A DNA stretch of 64,000 bases from Linum tenue (taxonomy: Eukaryota; Streptophyta; Magnoliopsida; Malpighiales; Linaceae), in assembly GCA_946122785.1 (NCBI GenBank), contig CAMGYJ010000005.1, positions 87,042,547-87,106,546 of the forward strand. The letters are read 5' to 3'. Numbering within the stretch: the first letter of the stretch is position 1; every line of letters begins with the position of its first letter. The position numbers and the translations under genes are program-made. Of this stretch, positions 56,290 through 64,000 are shown piece by piece. The notes under the pieces are model-generated. The model saw nothing but the letters and a program-made list of their open reading frames with translations, was not told the DNA's origin and searched no databases.

Positions 56290-56562
56290 TAGCAAAATAC
56301 CGTGACTAGTGATTGTAATTAGCTTTAGTCAAATACCGTGACTAGTGGTTAGTATGTAGTCACAGGGGAACCAGTCACTACAAATAAGAAATACCGTGAC
56401 TAGTGATTAATAGCTAGTCACGGGAAATGATTAGTCACGGTACACAATTAGTCACGGATCTATATATTACGGTAATTTTCCCGTGACTAAAGATTTTAAT
56501 CACGGGAAACATGCTTTTAAACACGATATATCCCGTGATTAAATGACTTTTTTCTTGTAGTG
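56290..56562. repeat. CACTA right terminus and subterminal repeats
   Basis: At least eight ACCGTGACTAG / AGTCACGG words precede the inverted end TTTCTTGTAGTG. Confidence 0.8.
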
Positions 56563-56565
56563 CAT

Positions 56566-57187
56566 TCTGCACATAAACAAGTCGGAAAACACACTTTTCT
56601 AAGCTCACTTCACTAAGACGACAAACATAAATCATCTATTATTGTTTAATGTCCACTACACATCAATCCACATATGGCCAAAACCGATTTCTTGGAAGTA
56701 TTCAAATGATAATTACAAGAGATAGAGATTGCTTACCTTAGCTGAATAACAAACAAGATTTTGTCGAAGTGGTCACATGCTATTGTAGTCACGAGAAACT
56801 TCACTTTCTTCGCCTTTTACAAAAGACAACGATGGGTAGGGAAGGGTTGGTATAGAAAGAAAGGGACTGAGAGCGATGGGTGGGGAAGGCTTGGTATAGA
56901 AAGAAATCGACAGAAATCAATGGGTGGGGAATGGGAGATAATGCAATAATTTTCGTTGTCGACGAGAGAATAGAGAAGAGAGGCGCGCGAGAAGAGCGGG
57001 TGTGGGTTCTTGGTAAGGATTCGATCTTCTAAGAAACAATAGCGACGACGTCTTTAAACGAGCGAACGCCGCTGCATTTGAATCGGAGAGAATGACAGTC
57101 GTCGGGGAAGAAGCGAGAATAAGAATGTTTAGTTTTTTTTCTTTTTTTGCTCAAAACAGAAAGAGGCGAGGGGATACGGTGGGGATG
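56566..57187 (-). other. 5' region of the MULE
   Basis: Before the CACTA insertion this lay directly upstream of the transposase ATG (minus strand ...TTATGTGCAGA then ATG). There is no recognisable coding sequence. It holds the leader and presumably the promoter. Confidence 0.5.
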
Positions 57188-57468
57188 GGTGGCCAAAAAT
57201 AATTTTATTTTTTTATTATTTTTTAATTAGATAAAGAAAATAATAAAATAATTTGAAATTTGATTTTTTTTTGTTTGGTGTTGACATGGCAGTGACCTGG
57301 ACCATTGACTAACGATCAACGGTGTTGACCATCCAAACAGACGGTCAAACCAGTCTCCGGCCAATTGAGTCTTATGCCACATAGTTCGGGCCGGGATGCT
57401 AATTTCTCAATCCACAGGCCAAGTTTGATTATATGATCATAGTTCATGCAAGAATAAGGTATTAACCC
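57188..57468 (-). repeat. MULE right terminal inverted repeat
   Basis: Partner of 27535-27803. It ends GGTATTAACCC, followed by TAACAAATA. Confidence 0.7.
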
Positions 57469-58690
<1,222 letters not shown>

Positions 58691-59261
58691 TAGTCACCTG
58701 ATCTTAGCCCGGTTTATATGGCGAACGGAAGTGGGGGCGCTGACAAGGGGCCGAGCGAGACAAGTTTAGGAAGGAAAAAAGGAGAAGCGAGTTAGTGAGC
58801 GACACGTGTGAACAACTTAAGTGATTTATATTGCAAAAGCAATTGCATATGTGATTTTTATTGACATCTCAAAGTTTATTCAATCCAATTCATCTTAATT
58901 TTATTATACCAACATCAATATAATTCACTTGCAATTGATTTTTTAATACAATTCTATAAACCTTAAAATACTGAAATAATAATAATAATAATAAATAATT
59001 TACTAACAAAAGATTATGTGGCTCGCAATGATGCAATTGTCATGTAAAATGCAAATAAATTTCATGTATTTGACGGGAAAAAAATAAATTTCATGACATG
59101 ATGCAATTCCAAATGCAATTCCAATGTGAATGCTCCAATTTGACCCTTCTTGTTGACAAACAGAAGGCGTTTATTTTTTCAAAATTGAATTTAGTTTTTT
59201 GTTTGGCAAATCTTAACAGAGATCTTTTTGGGTAAGAAACAGACTATAGGGGGCTTTAACC
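58691..59261. other. Unassigned AT-rich spacer
   Basis: An (AAT) run lies at 58975-58996. The phrase ACCAACATCAATATAATTCA with following sequence (58908-58965) recurs at 59489-59550, a direct repeat of about 60 bp. No gene. Confidence 0.5.
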
Positions 59262-59430
59262 TTAGCTATTGACGAAACGAGGAGTTTGGACCCCAATACC
59301 AATAGAGTCAAACAACTGCTAATAACTTAGGCGAGCAATCAGGGTATCAAACAAGTGCGCTTCAATATGTAAAGAGTGGCCAAGAGAGGTCAAATAATCA
59401 GCAACAGAATTACTCTCACGATAGAATGCC
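59262..59430 (-). pseudogene. RNase H-like (RVT_3 type) C-terminal fragment
   Basis: A single frame with one internal stop reads AFYRESNSVADYLTSLGHSL, then HIEAHLFDT, then LFDSIGIGVQTPRFVNS and a stop at 59262. The Arg-Glu-x-Asn-x-Val-Ala-Asp-Tyr-Leu stretch is the familiar end of plant LINE-associated RNase H-like domains. The N-terminal catalytic part is absent. A 45-bp segment at its start is duplicated in tandem (59400-59486). Confidence 0.6.
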
Positions 59431-59553
59431 TCAATTCAACCATTCAGCAACATAATTACTCTCACAATAGAATGCCTCAATCAGGGTACCAACATCAATA
59501 CAATTCACTTGCAATTTCAATTGATTTTTTAATACAATTTTATAAACATTAAA

Positions 59554-61749
59554 TGACACGACCCGATCCTTTTTAAAAACCAAACCACAACTCAAACCGA
59601 CATCATTTAAGAATTTTTAACAAAAATCCCCAACACTTGGGCAAATTCTCAATCTCAAACACTTAAAACGACTTAACACAGAATCTCCAGTTTATACTAC
59701 TAACCATGAAACAGAATAATTAACTAATCTAACTTGACTTCTCACGAGCTTTCCGATATCCCGTCGACGCTGGTACTGCTGCTCGCCTCGACCTGCTTCT
59801 TCTCGTGATCCACTTCTGCTAGACTATCCTCAACCTGGTGAGTGAGGAGGGGTCAGTCTCCTCAAATTGCTGCGTGACGTCTCACCGTCCAGCAGTGACC
59901 TGACCATTTATCGCGTCCAGTAGTGGCCCAACCGCCCGGGGGTTCATCTTACCATCAACCAACTATTACAATCATACATCCATACACTCATACATAGCAC
60001 AACGCGTGCCTCCACCCTTACAGGCGGTGGGATGCCTCACACACATAATCGCGCTTACTTGAAAAATTAAATAACATAAGTGAATTAAAAAGGAATAAAT
60101 TAAAAAACCTCAACGGAGATTTTACTCCCTTTACACTCACCTCTTTAGTCGCATCAACGTCTGCATTCTCACACTTAAGCACCGTGCGTTTTTCCTCTTT
60201 TGGCTCCTCCTCTATCGGTTCATCGTCTTCGTCTTCAACGACCCTAACAATTTGAGCTCCGTCGCCATTCTCTTCAAGGTCCCTCCTCGGGCCACAATTC
60301 AGTGGCCAACTACGAACTGCCAACACCCTGGGTCGTCTGGGAGGATAGGGTCGGGGCCTCTCCATCACTTTACCCCCGCCAGTTGCGATCACCGATGTCG
60401 AGTTCTCGGCCTTCCTTCCGCCTCTAATAGACGCGTCTCTTCCCCTCCTTCTAATCGGTGTCAACCTCTTCATCACGCGAAACTATGAAGTTCGATCGGC
60501 TGCTAACTTTCTCTCTTTCTTTCCCTCCTTAGCCGGATTATCCCAGGAAACCTATTAATAAGAGATTCATACTCTAAGACAACCTTTCTCGCTTTAAAAA
60601 CCTTCTTTTTATCTACCCAAACACACTCTTATCAAATTCCCATCCTCAAAACTCACTCCAAAGGTCCCTTAACCCCCTTTAAAATTTTTTTAGAAATACT
60701 CCCTTCAAAACCAACTATTTTTCTTAATTATTTTTATCTTGGACGAATTTTCCACCTAACTTGAACCTTCTTAAAAATTAGGATAGTATTTTTACCATGT
60801 CAATCATGAGCCCTTATACCCTGAAAAATTATCAAATCCTTTAAAACCGCTCGGAAAGATTTTTATTTAATTAAAAACAATATTAGAACAATTTCTTAAA
60901 ATAGAAATACATCTTCAAAAATTCAAAAATTAAATTAGAATCATCTCCTAGACGTCGCTCAATTTATAAAATTGTTAGTTCCAGTAAACAACCTTTAGAG
61001 GGGCTCAAAACAATTTAAAACATCCAAAAATACGTTTCTGAAAATTTCCAGCAGCTTTAGTGACCACCCAATATCTGTCACTAAAATCCTGTAACGCCTG
61101 TGCTAAAACCCAAAATTGCACCCTCACGAAAAAATCACCAAATCGATCGATCTAACTGAAAGGGATCGATTTCTCTTACCTCTAGAATGTGCCTAGGACT
61201 AGATTGGATGACCTGGGACGTTGATCTCCTCGACGATCGATGATCAAACCCTCAAACCTCGCCGCTAACAAAATACGAGCTTCGAATTAGACTATCGTTA
61301 AATCGAGCTTAGAAATCGCGAAGGGGTTCGAGATCCTTACCTAGAACGAAAGGGATGGTGTTGGGGTCGGGATAGGGGCCGGGGCACAGGGAGACGGCGG
61401 CTCCCTTCCTTCTTCTTTTTTTTTCCCTTCTACTCTTCTCCGCGGCGCTGGTGCTGCTCCTGCTTGGCGGAGGGATTATTTCCCTGGGCAAATATGTGGA
61501 GAGGGTCTGGGAAGGGTTTGGGAAATTAATTGCTGGTGCGGAATAAATTGAGGGGAAGGGTTTGGGAAATTAAATTGGGAGGGCCGACCCCCTAGGTTTA
61601 AATATATATTACTATTTTTTATATAATAATAATAATAGTTATTATTATTATTATTCCTAATCCGCGGTTGCAACTCTTAGTACGTAACCGTCAATCCAAC
61701 CGGTCACGTATTAAAGTCGAACCTAAATCTAAAATACCGGGGTGTTACA
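59554..61749 (-). repeat. 3' LTR of the Tekay/Del-like element
   Basis: 2196 bp. Compared with the right LTR it lacks about 415 bp around 59863, including four of five hairpin units. ATTAA precedes its left end. Confidence 0.85.
60018..60476 (-). CDS. 152-codon frame inside the Tekay-like LTR
   Basis: It starts MMKRLTPIRRRGRDASIRGG, has an acidic middle (VEDEDDEPIEEEPKEEKRT) and a hydrophobic Phe/Leu-rich end. The other LTR keeps the same frame (63954-63604 and beyond) without indels despite about 20 substitutions. No domain is recognised. It may be chance, or a leader peptide. Confidence 0.3.
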   Translation of the reverse strand: MMKRLTPIRRRGRDASIRGGRKAENSTSVIATGGGKVMERPRPYPPRRPRVLAVRSWPLNCGPRRDLEENGDGAQIVRVVEDEDDEPIEEEPKEEKRTVLKCENADVDATKEVSVKGVKSPLRFFNLFLFNSLMLFNFSSKRDYVCEASHRL

Positions 61750-61788
61750 TTTCCCCCACCCTTAAGAAAAATTTCGTCCCCGAAATTT
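61750..61788 (-). promoter_or_regulatory. Terminal polypurine tract with GGGA hairpin, Tekay-like element
   Basis: Stem AAATTTCG, loop GGGA, stem CGAAATTT (61788-61769), then TTCTTAAGGGTGGGGGAAA against the LTR. Confidence 0.8.
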
Positions 61789-62741
61789 GCTCGGAACTCA
61801 TCCTTCTATCAATACCCTTATTATACTTCCTTCCCACGATCATCTATTCTTACTATAACAACTTCGTTGGTACCTTTTGCTCAAATAAGTTCCCTTAGCT
61901 TGCAGCACTCGTGTAACCATAAGTGTCGCACTGCCCTTTTTACTTCCCAGCTTGATCCAAACATGGTGAAACAAAATGCCAATTCGGCTTGTCATGTTGA
62001 TCCAATTCTCCTGGTAGTTGATGTTGAACCTAAATCCAAAATCGAAACATCACATTTCCCCCCTCCTTAAGAAAAATTTCGACCTCGAAATTTGTCCGTT
62101 GCGACGATTCCAAGTTTCACTTGTGATAATCTCTTTGCAATGAGTTGTACCTCCTTCTAGCCTTGATGTATTGATCTCATGACATCTTGTTAGGCTCCCT
62201 ATGATATACTTAGTTCTTCCTTTGCTTGCTTAGGTGGCCCTAGTATTTTTCAAAGTCTAACTTTCAGCTGCTCCTTGGGGTTGTAGTCCTATGTTCAATT
62301 CTCCTGAACTCCACGACCCTTCCTTGCACCCTTTCCTCTCGATTATGGCGACATTTGCCATAACTCCTTGGCTCTACCAGTCGATGTACTAACTGCTTGG
62401 CTCCTTCCAGAACCGTATTCTGATCAGCTCACATCCCCATAGAATATGAGCTACCTTGACCCTCCTCTTCTCACTCATGAAGGGGTTTCACTAAACGATC
62501 CCTCTAGGAACCTGCTCCTTCTCCTTCCCAAGACGTATCATAACCCCATAGGGCATCCTAAAGTTATTTCCTTATCATGATTAGAGTATACTGGAGATTC
62601 TAAAATTTACGAAAGACTCTGACTCGTTTGGCCAAACTTTTAACTAACACTCCCTTTTTCCTTTCCTTTTAAAAACTGAAACCTTAAAAACGTAGATCGT
62701 CAGTCTAGTATTCCTTGAAGGCCAAGGAACAGAGGAGTGCA
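61789..62741 (-). other. Internal region of the Tekay-like element
   Basis: Less than 1 kb, pyrimidine-rich on the plus strand, with no gag or pol motif in any frame. Its left third repeats the LTR edge and purine tract (62029-62095). Confidence 0.6.
62053..62093 (-). promoter_or_regulatory. Second hairpin plus purine tract, Tekay-like element
   Basis: Stem AAATTTCG, loop AGGT, stem CGAAATTT (62093-62074), then TTCTTAAGGAGGGGGGAAA. The sequence around 62029-62095 repeats 61715-61785, so an extra LTR edge and tract lie inside the element. Confidence 0.7.
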
Positions 62742-62754
62742 GGCTCTGATACCA
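62742..62754 (-). other. tRNA-iMet primer binding site, Tekay-like element
   Basis: The minus strand reads TGGTATCAGAGCC, 3 bases from the LTR end at 62758. Confidence 0.85.
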
Positions 62755-62757
62755 AAA

Positions 62758-64000
62758 TGACACGACCCGATCCTTTCTAAAAACCAAACCACAACTCAAA
62801 CCGACATCATTTAAGAATTTTTAACAAAAAGCCCCAACACTTGGGCAAATTCTCAATCTCAAACACTTAAAACGACTTAACACAGAATCTCCAGTTTATA
62901 CTACTAACCATGAAACATAATAATTAACTCATCTAACTTGACTTCTCACGAGCTTTCCGATATCCCGTCGACGCTGGTACTGCTGCTCGCCTCGCCCTGC
63001 TTCTTCTCGTGATCCACTACTACTAGACTATCCTCAACCTGGTGAGTGAGGAGGGGTCAGTCTCGTCGTTACTTCCTAAGGTCTTTGCCCTAGGCAAACT
63101 CCTTACTAAACACATTATTAGGGGAATGCCTTCCTTAGACGAAAGTCGTTCTCACTTTCATCCTTTAAACTTTACTATCAAACAGTCTATAAGAGATCTC
63201 TACTCCTATCTTATCTTTAGAATTCTGTTACTTATATTGTTAATCCATAGACACCAACACTAGGGACCACCGCGTTACGTCTCGCCGTCCGATGTCCCTA
63301 CCCTAGTATGCCAACCGCGTTACGTCTCGCCGTCCGGTTGCATACCCAAACTCGGCAATGGCACTGCGTTATGTCTCGCCGTCCGGTCCATGCCCGATCA
63401 ACTACTGCGTTACGTCTCGCCGTCCAGTAGTGACCCAAACATACTCGATCAACTGTTGTGTTACGTCTCGCCGTCCAGCAGTGACCTGACCATCTACCGC
63501 GTCCAGTAGTGGCCCAACCTCCCGGGGGTTCATCTTACCATCAACCAACTATTACAATCATACATCCATACATTCATACATAGCACAACGCGTGCCTCCA
63601 CCCTTACAGGCGGTGGGATGCCTCACACACATAAGCGCGCTTACTTGAAAAATTAAATAACATAAGTGAATTAAAAAGGCATAAATTAAAAGACCTCGAC
63701 GGAGATTTTACCCTCTTTACACTCACCTCTTTAGTCGCATCAACGTCTGCATTCTCACGCTCAAGCCCCACGCGTTTTTCCTCTTTTGGCTCCTCCTCTA
63801 TCGGTTCATCGTCTTCCTCTTCAATGACCCTAACAATTTGAGCTCCGCCGCCATTCTCTTCAAGGTCCCTCCTCGGGCCACAATTCAGCGGCCAACTACG
63901 AACTGCCGACACCCCGGGTCGTCTGAGAGGATAGGGACGGGGCCTCTCCATCACTTTCCCCCGCTAGTTGCGATCACCGATGTCGAGTTCTCGGCCTTCC
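62758..64000 (-). repeat. 5' LTR of the Tekay/Del-like element, partial
   Basis: The plus-strand reading begins TGACACGACCCGATCC like the left LTR and continues past the window end. It carries a 415-bp segment absent from the left LTR. Confidence 0.85.
63258..63483. repeat. Array of five hairpins with a shared core
   Basis: Five units share GTTACGTCTCGCCGTCC (one C/T change in unit 3) at about 36-55 bp spacing. Each core is enclosed by a different pair of complementary arms: AGGGAC/GTCCCT, AACCG/CGGTT plus TATGC/GCATA, GGC(A)ATGG/CCATGCC, ACTACTG/CAGTAGT and ACTGTTG/CAGCAGT. One further truncated unit follows (63494-63512). Confidence 0.75.

Larger units (their letters stand above)
52157..56562. 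mobile_element. Non-autonomous CACTA (EnSpm) transposon
   Basis: 4406 bp, with ends CACTACAGGAAA and TTTCTTGTAGTG and target duplication CAT on both sides (52154-52156, 56563-56565). Subterminal TAGTCACGG / CCGTGACTA words crowd both ends (52175-52345 and 56290-56545). The middle (53000-55560) looks like untranslated and intron-like plant sequence, possibly captured. No TNPA/TNPD transposase is readable. Confidence 0.9.
27535..57468 (-). mobile_element. Mutator-like element (MULE) split by nested insertions
   Basis: Long inverted ends occur at 27535-27803 and 57188-57468, starting GGGTGAATACCTTATT and GGGTTAATACCTTATT. They are flanked by 9-bp direct repeats TAAACAATA and TAACAAATA (7 of 9 match). 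Inside are a minus-strand transposase (52156 to 50400, then 29465 to 29389) and a convergent GRF-finger gene relic (27991-28488). Subtracting the 20.9-kb retrotransposon, the 4.4-kb CACTA element and their target duplications leaves about 4.6 kb, a normal MULE size. Confidence 0.75.
59554..64000 (-). mobile_element. Tekay/Del-like non-autonomous LTR retrotransposon (runs off the window)
   Basis: Minus orientation. The 5' LTR starts beyond 64000 and ends at 62758, a tRNA-Met primer site is at 62754-62742, about 1 kb of internal sequence follows, then a polypurine tract at 61766-61750 and a 3' LTR at 61749-59554. The LTR begins TGTAACACCCCGG and ends GGGTCGTGTCA, the style of Tekay/Del chromoviruses. 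No gag or pol is readable inside, so it depends on a partner. Confidence 0.8.

Noticed and set aside
63258..63483. CRISPR-like array of regularly spaced repeats
   Set aside because: Plant LTR context, spacers too short and complementary to each other, and no cas genes. The structure is a hairpin series.

Overview
This is nuclear DNA from a flowering plant, most likely a eudicot. Almost all of it is transposable-element sequence. The evidence is the tRNA-Asp and tRNA-iMet primer sites of plant LTR retrotransposons, Athila-like and Tekay/Del-like elements, CACTA and Mutator-like (MULE) DNA transposons, MITE-sized elements, and one exon that reads as the C-terminal part of a plant lipid phosphate phosphatase gamma (dolichyl-diphosphatase type). 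There are no bacterial-style operons, and no rRNA or tRNA genes were seen. Most long open frames are fragments of broken transposon genes.

Layout. 1-6047: three old, truncated Athila-like pieces in mixed orientation. 6048-19954: a tandem array LTR-internal-LTR-internal-LTR-internal-LTR of one non-autonomous minus-strand retrotransposon (period about 4.1-4.2 kb), with a primer site beside three LTRs and a polypurine tract beside three. 19955-22277: the 5' end (LTR, tRNA-Met primer site, gag-like leader) of another minus-strand retroelement, cut off by the array. 22278-26430: small DNA elements, including a Mutator-type MITE (22514-22820), a possible hAT remnant and a first copy of a hairpin-rich element called Z here (25241-26412). 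26682-26945: the phosphatase exon. 27346-58690: a nested block. A second copy of Z was split by a 4.6-kb MULE. The MULE was split by a 20.9-kb Athila-like element (29474-50381, TSD AAGAA) and by a 4.4-kb CACTA element (52157-56562, TSD CAT). The Athila-like element was itself invaded by a second Athila-like element in the opposite orientation (33220 to about 44150). 59554-64000: a Tekay/Del-like element with 2.2-2.6-kb LTRs and only about 1 kb of internal sequence.

How the parts work together. None of the elements looks autonomous. The inner Athila-like element has lost its reverse-transcriptase core, carries Asp-to-Asn at an integrase catalytic site and has frameshifts. The outer one has an Asn in place of the protease aspartate and no readable pol after the protease. 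The MULE transposase has lost its catalytic core. The array units, Z, the MITEs and the CACTA element carry only cis signals or short gag-like frames.

The most interesting signals are structural. (1) Almost every readable polypurine tract, in two retrotransposon lineages, is preceded by a stem-loop with a GG-centred four-base loop, and most elements carry the module twice. (2) The right Tekay-like LTR has five hairpins that share a 17-nt core but have different, individually complementary stems (63258-63483). (3) Each Athila-like family has its own version of a palindromic CACGG/CCGTG cluster in the LTR. In both pol/env-type elements a second cluster lies inside the element, next to a TATAAAAG box upstream of the env-position frame. 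Single-base indels that differ between array copies suggest that some frame breaks may be long-read sequence errors.
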